A DNA stretch of 40,782 nt from JBGPYB01 sp041493035 (GTDB taxonomy: Bacteria > Acidobacteriota > Vicinamibacteria > Fen-336): contig JBGPYB010000023.1 of assembly GCA_041493035.1 (NCBI GenBank), positions 1-40,782 of the forward strand, in the 5' to 3' direction. The notes under the pieces are model-generated. The model saw nothing but the letters and a program-made list of their open reading frames with translations, did no database searches and was not told the origin of the DNA. A program made the translations under genes and the position numbers. Positions 1 through 7,710 of the stretch are shown in pieces. The first letter of the stretch is position 1, and each line of letters starts with the position of its first letter.

Positions 1-602
1 AACGTGCCGTCGGCCAGCGCCTCACGCACGCAGTTGATCGCCACCGGCTTGTCCGGGACGTTCTCGTTGCCCCCCTTCGTGGTCGTGGGAACCAGCACGA
101 TCCTTTCGACCACGTCCATGCCTTCGAGAACCTCGCCGAAGACGGCGTAACCCGCCCCGCGGATACCGAAGTCCAGGAAGGGGTTGTCCTTCACGCTGAT
201 GAAGAACTGTGACGTGGCGCTATCGGCGTCGTTCGTCCGCGCCATGGCCACCGTTCCCCGCAGGTTTCGGGGAGTCATCTTCGCCTCGTTGCGAATCGGC
301 GGGCGCGTCGGCCGCTCGGTCATGTCGGGCTCGAAGCCGCCGCCCTGGGCCATGAAGCCCGGGATCACGCGGTGGAAGATGGTCCCGTCGTAGTGCCCGG
401 AGCGGGCGTACTTGATGAAGTTGTCGACGGTGATTGGAGCCTTGTCCCTGTGAAGGCCAATCTTGATCCGTCCCATCGAGGTGTCGATCATCACCACCGG
501 TCCGTTGGGCAAAGGTTTGGGTGTGGGGATCGTCGGTGGCGACGGCGCTTCCACGGCAGCCTGGGCCAGGATCAGCAAAAGAGGAGCGAGTGCCAGATTC
601 AT
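1..602 (-). CDS. Cyclophilin-type peptidyl-prolyl cis-trans isomerase, exported (3' end outside window)
   Basis: Reading from the ATG at 602 down to base 1 gives about 200 codons with no stop, so the C-terminus lies outside the window. The protein starts with a hydrophobic segment (NLALAPLLLILAQ) followed by a proline-rich linker, suggesting export to the periplasm. The cyclophilin core is clear: FHRVIPGFMAQGG near residue 80, then GTVAMART and SQFFIS, the usual active-site and substrate-groove blocks. Members catalyse proline cis-trans isomerisation during protein folding. It diverges from the MglA-like gene, with 61 bp between the two starts. A TAGAAT box at 614-609 lies exactly 6 nt before the ATG and there is no Shine-Dalgarno sequence, so the transcript is probably leaderless. 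Family assignment is firm; the exact folding client is unknown. Confidence 0.95.
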   Translation of the reverse strand, partial: MNLALAPLLLILAQAAVEAPSPPTIPTPKPLPNGPVVMIDTSMGRIKIGLHRDKAPITVDNFIKYARSGHYDGTIFHRVIPGFMAQGGGFEPDMTERPTRPPIRNEAKMTPRNLRGTVAMARTNDADSATSQFFISVKDNPFLDFGIRGAGYAVFGEVLEGMDVVERIVLVPTTTKGGNENVPDKPVAINCVREALADGT

Positions 603-608
603 GGCCGA

Positions 609-614
609 ATTCTA
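609..614 (-). promoter_or_regulatory. -10 box of a probable leaderless promoter for the cyclophilin gene
   Basis: TAGAAT on the minus strand, then 6 nt, then ATG. The spacing places transcription start at or next to the start codon. The same geometry recurs at 7234, 8759, 15633 and 22350. Confidence 0.5.
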
Positions 615-645
615 GCCCGGTTTGCGTCCCCCGATCGCGGAGACT

Positions 646-651
646 TAGAAT
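646..651 (+). promoter_or_regulatory. -10 box for the MglA-like operon
   Basis: TAGAAT ends 12 nt before the ATG at 664. The predicted 5' leader is only about 6 nt, with no Shine-Dalgarno motif. The candidate -35 (TTGCGT at 622-627, spacer 18) is weak. Confidence 0.4.
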
Positions 652-663
652 GCTCGTAACCCG

Positions 664-2061
664 ATGGTTCTCTTCAATTACTCCACGAAAGAGTTGACCG
701 CCAAGGTCGTCTACTACGGGCCGGGGCTCTGTGGGAAGACGACGAACCTCCAGTGGATTCACGAGAAGCTCCCCATCCGCAACAAGGGGAAGATGCTCTC
801 GCTCGCGACGGAGACAGACCGGACGCTGTTCTTCGACTTCTTGCCGATCGAGCTCGGGACGATCCGTGGGATGAAGACCCGTATCCAGCTCTACACGGTG
901 CCGGGGCAGGTCTTCTACAACGCCACGCGCCGTATGGTCCTGAGAGGCGCTGACTGCGTCGTCTTCGTCTGCGACAGCCAAGAGGCGATGGTCGACGCCA
1001 ACCTCGAGAGCTTCGAGAATCTCCGCCAGAACCTCGAGGCCAACGAGATCAACCCCGAGGAGATGCCCACGGTCCTCCAATACAACAAGCGGGACCTCCC
1101 GAACGCGCTTCCCATCGAGATCCTGAACGAGCGCCTGAACCCTCGCGGCGTCCCGTTCTTCGAGGCCGTGGCCGTGAAGGGGCAAGGGGTCGAGGAGACG
1201 CTCAAGGGCGTGACCGGTCTCGTCTTCCGGTCGCTGGCGGCGAAGTACGGCGGCGCCGATTCCGCTTCACCGGCTCGGCCGACCGTCGCGGTCCGTCCCG
1301 TCGCGCCCGCTCCGCTTCGTCCCGTGCCCGTCGACCCGGCCACTCCGCTCGTGGTCGCGCCGCAGGTGCCGTCCGCGCCGGATCCGCCCGCGGTGGCCGC
1401 GCCTTCGTCGCTTCCGGCCCTGAAGATGCAGGCCGGTGCGACGACCGACGAGCTTCTCGACTCGCTGGAGCTTCAACCAGCCACCGAAATCGACGACCTG
1501 CTCCCGGAGGCGCCAGATCTTGGGATGGATCCCGCTGGGCCGCCGAGCGATGAGGAGGACGAGATCGAGACCGTCGACCTCGACGATGCATTCCCTTCGC
1601 CAGCTCCCCAGCCAGCTCCGCCGCCGGCGAAGGAGAAGGGACGGATAACACTCGTGAGCGGACCGAAGGAGACCGACGACCTTCGGCGCAAGATCAGCCG
1701 GCCCTCGTTGCCTGAGCTGAGCCTCGACGACCTCGACGATGACGACGATCTGGACGAGCTGTCATTCGACTCCGAGCCTGTTCCAGAGGCGCCCCGGCCC
1801 GCGCCGTCCCCTCTCGACGGTCTCCGTGTCGACACCCTCCCACCGGGATCGAGAGCGGTGACCGCGGAGCCCGCCCCGTCGCCCGCCCCCCCAAGGGAGA
1901 CCGAGGTCGCCACAGTCGCGACCGCGCCTGTTTCCATACAACTCCCGGGCGCCCACGGACAGACCGACGTTTCCATCCCTGTCGAGGTGACTCTCGGCCG
2001 TGGCTCGACGCAGGTGACCATCCACCTGCGCCTCACCCTCAACCTGAACCTCCCACAGTAA
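664..2061 (+). CDS. MglA-like Ras-superfamily GTPase with long acidic, proline-rich C-terminal extension
   Basis: Residues 1 to about 197 match MglA, the polarity GTPase of gliding bacteria. The P-loop is GPGLCGKTTN (19-28), the switch II region TVPGQ (78-82), and the base-binding motif NKRD (141-144). MglA proteins are normally about 195 residues; this one is 465. The extra 270 residues are low-complexity, rich in Pro, Asp and Glu (for example DDLDDDDDLDELSFDSEP), and end in a short beta-like tail with alternating hydrophobic residues. No MglB (roadblock) partner lies beside it. It is the first gene of an operon with a PIG-L deacetylase (5 nt gap) and a TPR-like protein. The GTPase call is firm; a polarity role is inferred from the family. 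Confidence 0.92.
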   Translation: MVLFNYSTKELTAKVVYYGPGLCGKTTNLQWIHEKLPIRNKGKMLSLATETDRTLFFDFLPIELGTIRGMKTRIQLYTVPGQVFYNATRRMVLRGADCVVFVCDSQEAMVDANLESFENLRQNLEANEINPEEMPTVLQYNKRDLPNALPIEILNERLNPRGVPFFEAVAVKGQGVEETLKGVTGLVFRSLAAKYGGADSASPARPTVAVRPVAPAPLRPVPVDPATPLVVAPQVPSAPDPPAVAAPSSLPALKMQAGATTDELLDSLELQPATEIDDLLPEAPDLGMDPAGPPSDEEDEIETVDLDDAFPSPAPQPAPPPAKEKGRITLVSGPKETDDLRRKISRPSLPELSLDDLDDDDDLDELSFDSEPVPEAPRPAPSPLDGLRVDTLPPGSRAVTAEPAPSPAPPRETEVATVATAPVSIQLPGAHGQTDVSIPVEVTLGRGSTQVTIHLRLTLNLNLPQ

Positions 2062-2066
2062 GTCTC

Positions 2067-4736
2067 TTGATTCGCACCAGGCGAAGGATCCGGCCGGAGC
2101 CGAGGACAGGGGCCGCCCTGCTGCTCGCTGGACTGCTGGCCGTGGCGCCGGCGCGAGCGCAGCTCGTTCCGCTGGCGCAAGACAGCGGCGCCAACGGCCT
2201 GGCGCTGGCCCTGAGGCGGCTTCCGGTGATCGGTCGCGTTCTCTACGTCACGGCTCATCCCGATGACGAGAACAACGGCGTCCAGGTGCGCCTCGCGCGC
2301 GGCCTCGGCCTCCACGTGGGCCTCTTGACCCTCACCCGCGGCGAGGGAGGGCAAAACGAGATCGGCCCGGAGCTGGGCGAGGCCCTCGGTGTTCTCCGGA
2401 CCGAAGAGCTGGCGGCGGTCCACCGCTACGACGGAGCTGAACAGCTCTTTGGCAGGGCCTACGACTTCGGCTACTCGTTCAGCGTCGACGAGACCTTCAA
2501 GCGCTGGGGTCGCGAGGAGACGTTGGGCGACATCGTCCGCGCCCTTCGTTCGTTCCGGCCCGACGTCATTCTGACGCTGCCCCTCGAGGCCGGTGGCGGC
2601 GGCATGCACCACCAGGCCGCGGCCCAACTCACGCGCGAGGCCTTCCGCGCCGCCGCCGACCCGACTCGCTTCCCCGATCAAGTCGCCGTGGGGCTCCGAC
2701 CGTGGCAGGCTCGCAAGCTCTACCAGGGCGGGGTCGGCGGCGGTCCCGATGCCTTGCCCGGTGTCGCTGTCGTGGTTCCCACCGGCACCTTCGATCCGCT
2801 CCTCGGCCTTTCCTGGCAGCAGTTCGGAGGTCTGGCGCGAGCGATGCACCGGTGTCAGGGCGTGGGACAAATGCGCGCCGACCCTCTCACGGGAGAGGGC
2901 TCCTACTCGCTGGTGGACAGCCAGCCCCCCATCGCGGGAAACGAGAGCGATCTCCTGGACGGCATCGACGTGTCCCTCCACGGCATCCTCTCCCTCGTTC
3001 CGGCGGGTGTAGTGATCCCGGCCTCTCTCACCAATGAGCTGGAGGCGCTCGCTCGCCACGTGGCAGACGCCGAAGCCGCGTTTGATGCGCGTGACCTCGG
3101 CAAGACGGTGCTGCCCCTGGCCGCCGCCCTCGATTGCCTCGCCATGCTCCGTGGCCGAATCGAGGGCAGCCTTCCGGAGGCCGCACGTTTCCATCTCGAC
3201 CATCGACTCGACCAGAAGGAGCGCGACCTCCTCGAGGCGCTTGCACTGGCTCAAGGCCTCGCCCTCGAGGTCGTCTCCGACGAAGGGGACGTCGCTCCCG
3301 GGGAGAGCCTCGGCGTCGCCGCAACGATCTCGAACCAGGGGACGCATCCCGTCACCGTGCGCGACCTGGCCCTTCAGGTGCCCCCCGGCTGGAGCGCCGA
3401 ACGCGTGTCGGGAGAAGCGGGGCTCCTCCGCCCGGGGAAGGCGGCTCGCTTCCGATTCCAGGTCCGCGTGGGGGAAGATGCCATCCCCTCCCGCCCCTAC
3501 TGGCATCGACAGAAGGACGCCGATCGATATACCCTCGACGTTCCGGTTCACGACGGGCTGCCTTGGGCTCCGCCCGAACTCACGGGCGTGCTTCGATATG
3601 CCACGGACGGCGGCGTGACGGCGTGCCTTGAAGCGCCGGCGATCGTCCGCTACGAAGGGCGATGGGTCGGCGGCGAGAAACAGAAGGTCGTGAGCGTCGT
3701 CCCCGCGGTGTCGGTGCGCCTTTCCCCCGAGGTCGCGGTGGTTCCCATTGTCGCCGGCAATCGCCGCCGGGAGTTCCGGGTCACCACTGTCGCCGGCGCG
3801 GCCGGCGTCACGAGCGCCACGGTCCGGCTCATAGCGCCCACCGGCTGGCGGGTCGAGCCCCGCGAGGCCACCGTCTCTCTCGCCGAACGCGGACAGGAAC
3901 GGGTCGTCCCCTTCCAGGTTCTCCCGCCGCCGGCCGGAACCGCGGAGGCCAGCCTTCGTGCGGTCGTGACCTTTGCGGGCAAAGAATATGCCGAAGGATA
4001 TCGTGTAGTGGCCTACGATCACATTCAGGAACGCCACGTCTTTTTGGAGTCCACCGCACGGGTCGTGCCGGTCGATGTTCGGGTCGGCGCGCATGTCCAG
4101 GTCGGCTACGTGATGGGAACGGGGGACGAGGTCGCGAAGGCCATCAGTGAGCTGGGCGTGCCGGTGACCCTTCTCGGCGAAGCCGACCTCGCGTCGGGCG
4201 ACCTGTCGCGATTCACCACCATCGTGACGGGGGTTCGCGCCTACCAGGTCCGGCGCGACCTGCGAGCCGCCAACGCCCGTCTGCTGCGCTTTGTGGAGGA
4301 CGGTGGGAATCTCGTAGTGCAGTACAACCGCCTCGACTTCAACCAGGGGGCTGCAAAGAGTCCCTTCGCACCGTATCCAGGGTTCTCCATCACCGCGAAC
4401 CGCGTGACCGACGAAACCGCGCCGGTCCGTACTCGGAGCCACGATCGCGTGCTCGAGACGCCCAACCTCGTTACGCCGCGCGATTGGGAGGGCTGGATTC
4501 AAGAGCGCGGACTTCAGTTCGCCGAGGTTCGGGACTCTCGCTACGCGGACCTTCTCGCTTCGGCCGACCCGTTTCCGCTCAATCCGGGCGAAAAGACGGG
4601 TATCCTCGTCGTTGCTGGCGTCGGGAAGGGGACGTGGACCTACACGGGGCTCTCGCTCTTTCGCCAACTCCCGGCCGCCGTGCCGGGGGCCTATCGCCTC
4701 CTGGCCAATTTGATCAGCCGTCCCCGCGCGCGATGA
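2067..4736 (+). CDS. Secreted PIG-L/LmbE-family deacetylase with NEW3-like and C-terminal GATase-like domains
   Basis: A TTG start 5 nt after the GTPase gene opens an 889-residue protein with an export signal ending near ARAQ (29-32). The PIG-L fold is marked by AHPDDE (63-68) and the paired histidines MHHQ (180-183), which bind the zinc in N-acetylglucosaminyl deacetylases. Beyond about residue 400 there are two immunoglobulin-like segments resembling NPCBM-associated NEW3 domains (motifs PPGWSAE and PTGWRVE). The last 230 residues resemble a class-I glutamine-amidotransferase-like fold (LRFVEDGGNLVVQYNR). Large secreted proteins of this architecture are common in Acidobacteriota and Bacteroidota and probably de-acetylate amino sugars or glycoconjugates. 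The substrate cannot be read from sequence. Its stop overlaps the next start (ATGA). Confidence 0.9.
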   Translation: MIRTRRRIRPEPRTGAALLLAGLLAVAPARAQLVPLAQDSGANGLALALRRLPVIGRVLYVTAHPDDENNGVQVRLARGLGLHVGLLTLTRGEGGQNEIGPELGEALGVLRTEELAAVHRYDGAEQLFGRAYDFGYSFSVDETFKRWGREETLGDIVRALRSFRPDVILTLPLEAGGGGMHHQAAAQLTREAFRAAADPTRFPDQVAVGLRPWQARKLYQGGVGGGPDALPGVAVVVPTGTFDPLLGLSWQQFGGLARAMHRCQGVGQMRADPLTGEGSYSLVDSQPPIAGNESDLLDGIDVSLHGILSLVPAGVVIPASLTNELEALARHVADAEAAFDARDLGKTVLPLAAALDCLAMLRGRIEGSLPEAARFHLDHRLDQKERDLLEALALAQGLALEVVSDEGDVAPGESLGVAATISNQGTHPVTVRDLALQVPPGWSAERVSGEAGLLRPGKAARFRFQVRVGEDAIPSRPYWHRQKDADRYTLDVPVHDGLPWAPPELTGVLRYATDGGVTACLEAPAIVRYEGRWVGGEKQKVVSVVPAVSVRLSPEVAVVPIVAGNRRREFRVTTVAGAAGVTSATVRLIAPTGWRVEPREATVSLAERGQERVVPFQVLPPPAGTAEASLRAVVTFAGKEYAEGYRVVAYDHIQERHVFLESTARVVPVDVRVGAHVQVGYVMGTGDEVAKAISELGVPVTLLGEADLASGDLSRFTTIVTGVRAYQVRRDLRAANARLLRFVEDGGNLVVQYNRLDFNQGAAKSPFAPYPGFSITANRVTDETAPVRTRSHDRVLETPNLVTPRDWEGWIQERGLQFAEVRDSRYADLLASADPFPLNPGEKTGILVVAGVGKGTWTYTGLSLFRQLPAAVPGAYRLLANLISRPRAR

Positions 4737-5569
4737 GCCTTCTCCTCCACCTGCCCCTCGTGGTCCTCTCGGCCGCGTCTCCCTCCGCCGCGGTGTCTGC
4801 CGCCATCGCTGAAGGGGACGCCCTCTACGAGCGCCGCGCCGAAGGCGCCCGCGGGGCGAACCCGGACCCCGCTCCAGTGGAAGCGGCCATGGCTGCCTAT
4901 CGTCGCGCCATCACGCTCGACCCGCGTTCCTTGGATGCGCGCGCCGGCTTGCTCCGCGCGATATTCTTCCGGGGTGGTTTCGGTGACATCGCGCCGGCGC
5001 ACCAGCTGAAGATCTTCGAGGAAGCAAAGCGTCTCGCCGACGACACCGTCCAGACGCTCGAGAGGTCTCTGGGTTCGCCGAAGGGTCCGGCTCGGGTCCA
5101 GGCCCTCCGCGCTGTTCCCGCTGCGACCCGCGTCTACTTCTGGTCAGCCATTTCTTGGGGCCAGTGGGCCGCCGATCACAAGCTGGCCGCCGCGTGGCAA
5201 GGGGCAGCGATCCGAATGCGCGACCTCGCCCAGACGGTCGTCGATCTCGACCCGACGATGGACCAGGGGAGTGGCTACCTCCTCCTGGGGCGCCTCCACG
5301 CAGAGTGTCCGAGGATCCCCATGCTCACCCATTGGATCTCGCGCACGCAGGCGCTCATCTACCTGCGCAAGGCTCTGGCCATCGGGCCCAAGAACACGCC
5401 CAACATGTACTTCCTGGCCGATGCCATCCTCGACAACGAGCCTGCCCACAAGGACGAGGCGCGCCGCCTGCTGGAACAGTGCGCCTCGGCCGAGCCGCGG
5501 CCCGATTACCTTGTCGAGGACGCTCACTACGCCGAGATGGCTCGGGCGCGTCTCGCGTCGATCCCCTAA
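4733..5569 (+). CDS. TPR-like periplasmic protein, possibly related to the TRAP-associated TatT family
   Basis: The ATG at 4733 overlaps the stop of the PIG-L gene by four bases, implying translational coupling, and gives 278 residues with an N-terminal hydrophobic signal. The rest is helical, with tetratricopeptide-like pieces: AMAAYRRAITLDPRSLDARAG near residue 60 and a second repeat around ALIYLRKALAIGPKNTPNMY. The spacing and the GQWAADHKLAAAW block recall the TatT component family of TRAP-associated proteins, but no TRAP transporter genes are nearby. It may act as a scaffold for the upstream deacetylase or GTPase pathway, which is inference from the operon only. A hairpin follows the stop codon. 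Confidence 0.75.
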   Translation: MSLLLHLPLVVLSAASPSAAVSAAIAEGDALYERRAEGARGANPDPAPVEAAMAAYRRAITLDPRSLDARAGLLRAIFFRGGFGDIAPAHQLKIFEEAKRLADDTVQTLERSLGSPKGPARVQALRAVPAATRVYFWSAISWGQWAADHKLAAAWQGAAIRMRDLAQTVVDLDPTMDQGSGYLLLGRLHAECPRIPMLTHWISRTQALIYLRKALAIGPKNTPNMYFLADAILDNEPAHKDEARRLLEQCASAEPRPDYLVEDAHYAEMARARLASIP

Positions 5570-5577
5570 AGAGGAGC

Positions 5578-5603
5578 CACGACCACGTCCAGCCGTGGCC
5601 GTG
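5578..5603. terminator. Bidirectional hairpin between convergent genes
   Basis: Ten-base arms (CACGACCACG / CGTGGCCGTG, one mismatch) enclose a 6-nt loop. It lies between the TPR-like gene and dinB, which face each other. There is no U-tract on either side, so it is a candidate only. Confidence 0.45.
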
Positions 5604-5659
5604 TCCCGGCCGCCGAATGCTTCGACTCGTTCCTCTTCGCCGACTAGGGCCGGCTTCCG

Positions 5660-6853
5660 TCAAGGACGTTCGCCCTTGCGTGGAGCGATCAGGCTCGCCC
5701 GAGTGAGCGTCCCCTCCCCGAAGCGCTCGGACAGTGCGTCCCGAAGGCGGTCGGCGGCCGAGGCGACCGGTGCTTCGTCGAAGAGCGCCAGCTGTCCCTC
5801 GGGACCGAAGCCGGAGGTGTAGATTCCCAAGAGGCGCACCCGCCTGCCTTCGTGGACTCCCTCGAAGAGACGCCACGCCACGCGGAAGAGGACGTCCCCT
5901 GAGTCCGTTGGCGCGTCGAGGGTTTCGGCGCGCGTCACCGTGTGGAAGCGCTCGTCCCGATACTTGAGCGTGATCGTCCGACCGCGCAGACCATGGTGAC
6001 GGAGGCGCGCACCGACGCGATCGCTCAGCGAGAGCAGGGTTCGGCGCAAGCGCTTCAAGTCATCCGTGTCTTCGTCGTACGTGTGCTCCTGGCCGAGGCT
6101 CTTCGTTTCGCCCCCGCCGGCCACGACCGGTCGGTCGTCCAACCCCTGGGCCAGAGCCACGAGGTCGTGGCCGTGGGTCCCGAGGCGCCGGCTGAGCGTC
6201 GCCGGAGTCGCGGTCGCCAGGGCTCCGATGGTGGTGACACCCAGCCTCGCCAGGCTCTCCTCCATCTTCGGCCCGACGCCCCAGAGGCGTCGCACAGGCA
6301 GCGGGGCGAGGAAGGCCGCCTCCGTTCCGGGCGCCACGACCACCAGGCCGTCGGGCTTCCTCAGGTCCGAGGCGATCTTGGCCACGAGCTTCGACGAAGC
6401 CACTCCCACCGAAGCGGTGAGGGCAGTCTCGCGCCGGATGTCCTCCTTGATTCGACGGGCGATCTGTTCTCCTGAGCCGAAGGCGCGACGGCTCTCGGTC
6501 ACGTCCAGGAAGGCTTCGTCGATCGATACCGGCTCGACGACGTCGCTAGCGCGTCGCAAGATCGCCATTACCTCGCGGGACACAGCCACGTACTTAGCCA
6601 TGTCCACCGGGACATAGACTCCCTTGGGGCAGAGACGGTAGGCCGTCGAGATCGGCATGGCGCTCGACACGCCGAAGCGACGCGCCTCGTAGGACGCCGT
6701 GGAAACGACGCCGCGACCGCGCCCACCTTTGGGGTCGGCGCCCACGATCACCGGCTTGCCCCGAAGATCCGGACGGTCCCGCTCCTCGATGGCCGCGTAG
6801 AAGGCGTCCATGTCGACGTGGAGGATCGTTCGGGGCCCGTCCCCCCGCGTCAT
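5660..6853 (-). CDS. dinB: DNA polymerase IV (Y-family translesion polymerase)
   Basis: The 397-residue product has the Y-family signatures in order: ILHVDMDAFYAAIEERD at the N-terminus with the first metal-binding aspartate, SIDEAFLDVT with the second acidic pair, then the helix-hairpin-helix block RRLWGVGPKMEESLARLG. The little-finger domain follows and the C-terminus is ordinary. It copies damaged or mismatched DNA templates with low fidelity. Its ATG overlaps the stop of the small upstream membrane-protein gene (ATGA), so the two are co-translated. No LexA-like box is obvious upstream of that pair. Identification is firm. Confidence 0.97.
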   Translation of the reverse strand: MTRGDGPRTILHVDMDAFYAAIEERDRPDLRGKPVIVGADPKGGRGRGVVSTASYEARRFGVSSAMPISTAYRLCPKGVYVPVDMAKYVAVSREVMAILRRASDVVEPVSIDEAFLDVTESRRAFGSGEQIARRIKEDIRRETALTASVGVASSKLVAKIASDLRKPDGLVVVAPGTEAAFLAPLPVRRLWGVGPKMEESLARLGVTTIGALATATPATLSRRLGTHGHDLVALAQGLDDRPVVAGGGETKSLGQEHTYDEDTDDLKRLRRTLLSLSDRVGARLRHHGLRGRTITLKYRDERFHTVTRAETLDAPTDSGDVLFRVAWRLFEGVHEGRRVRLLGIYTSGFGPEGQLALFDEAPVASAADRLRDALSERFGEGTLTRASLIAPRKGERP

Positions 6854-7134
6854 GACGCCTGCGAGGCCGCCGCCAGGGCCCTGTCGCGACAGGCGGCCGA
6901 GCAGAAATGCTCCTCGTGTCCCGCGATCACCGCACGCAGCGCGCGATCGCGTGGCAGGAAGGTGTTGCAGATGCGGTCGCGGACCAGCTCGGCAGTGGGG
7001 TTCTGTCGTGGCGCAGGGCCCGCGGTGCGGGGCGAAGCGCCCCGCGTGAGGCCGGCCAGAGCGCGCAAGACCATCCTCACGACGAGGAGAAAAGCGACGA
7101 CTCGGAGCAGAAAGGTGAGGATGCGCAGGATCAC
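6850..7134 (-). CDS. Small membrane-anchored cysteine-knuckle protein (PP0621-like)
   Basis: A GTG start at 7134 gives 94 residues. Residues 1-28 form a single transmembrane helix (ILRILTFLLRVVAFLLVVRM). The cytoplasmic tail carries VRDRICNTFLPRDRAL followed by HFCSAACRD. These Cys and His residues resemble the TRASH/YHS-type metal knuckle of the PP0621 family (one Cys, then an FCS-x2-C pair). Its stop overlaps the dinB start, so it is the first gene of a two-gene operon. Function is unknown; metal sensing or binding is suggested by the motif. The reading frame is supported by the coupling and the motif rather than by a strong ribosome binding site. Confidence 0.75.
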   Translation of the reverse strand: MILRILTFLLRVVAFLLVVRMVLRALAGLTRGASPRTAGPAPRQNPTAELVRDRICNTFLPRDRALRAVIAGHEEHFCSAACRDRALAAASQAS

Positions 7135-7190
7135 CGGAGTGGCCTGACGCCTTCAGCCTTCGCCGCCCCGGCCATTCTCTCCCTCCGAAA

Positions 7191-7208
7191 ACTGAACGAT
7201 TATTCAGT
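7191..7208. promoter_or_regulatory. TetR-type palindromic operator candidate
   Basis: ACTGAACGATTATTCAGT has perfect 6-base arms (ACTGAA / TTCAGT) around a 6-nt centre. It lies between the divergent membrane-protein/dinB and uspA genes, 26 bp upstream of the uspA -10 box. It is AT-rich in a GC-rich setting. The shape matches operators of FadR/TetR-family repressors; no such regulator is encoded in the window. Confidence 0.4.
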
Positions 7209-7233
7209 CGGTGCCGAGACGAGTCAACTGATC

Positions 7234-7239
7234 TACAAT
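7234..7239 (+). promoter_or_regulatory. -10 box of a probable leaderless promoter for uspA-like gene
   Basis: TACAAT, then 6 nt, then GTG at 7246. There is no room for an untranslated leader and no Shine-Dalgarno sequence. Confidence 0.5.
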
Positions 7240-7245
7240 CAAGAT

Positions 7246-7710
7246 GTGATCGAGATCAAGAAGGTTCTCGTTCCCACGGATTTTTCCGAGAGCGCTCGCC
7301 ACGCGTTTCAGTATGCGGTGTCTCTGGCGCAGCGGTTCGGGGCCGGCATCACGCTGCTCCACGTCGTCGAGAACGTCGCCGTCAGCTACGCGAGCGACCT
7401 CTTTCCCGTGCCGATGGCCGAGGTCTTCGAGGAGGTCTCGGGCTACGCCCGCAAGGAGATCGCGGCTCTCGCTGCCGAAGTACGGGCCCAGGGTATAGAG
7501 GTGGAGGAGAGCGTCGTGCAGGGGAAGCCACCGGCGGAGATCCTGCGAGCGGCGCGTGAGGAAGCCATAGACCTGATCGTCCTCGGGACCCACGGCCGCG
7601 GCGTCCTCGACCACGCGCTCTTCGGTTCGACCACGGAGCGGGTCGTGCGCAAGGCCCCGTGTCCCGTCCTCACCTGCCGCCCGCCGGAGGCCGCCACTCC
7701 GAAGGCCTAA
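7246..7710 (+). CDS. Universal stress protein, UspA family
   Basis: The GTG at 7246 starts the conserved beta strand IEIKKVLVPTDFSES, so longer upstream extensions in this frame are unlikely. The 154-residue protein is one Usp domain, with the ATP-binding signature GTHGRGVLDHALFGSTTERV near the C-terminus (G-x2-G-x9-GS pattern), so it is probably an ATP-binding rather than a UspA-only type. Such proteins help cells survive starvation and other stress. It is transcribed away from the dinB pair and faces fabH. Their stop codons overlap: TAA at 7708-7710 and TAG at 7709-7707. Confidence 0.93.
   Translation: MIEIKKVLVPTDFSESARHAFQYAVSLAQRFGAGITLLHVVENVAVSYASDLFPVPMAEVFEEVSGYARKEIAALAAEVRAQGIEVEESVVQGKPPAEILRAAREEAIDLIVLGTHGRGVLDHALFGSTTERVVRKAPCPVLTCRPPEAATPKA

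Noticed and set aside
1473..4667. A 1064-codon open frame on the minus strand opposite the GTPase and PIG-L genes
   Set aside because: It mirrors the codon phase of the real genes in high-GC DNA, has no recognisable domain, and spans the boundary between two well-supported genes.
6907..7245. N-terminal extension of the UspA protein by 113 codons
   Set aside because: The extra residues are antisense to the membrane-protein gene and precede the -10 box; the Usp domain starts at GTG 7246.
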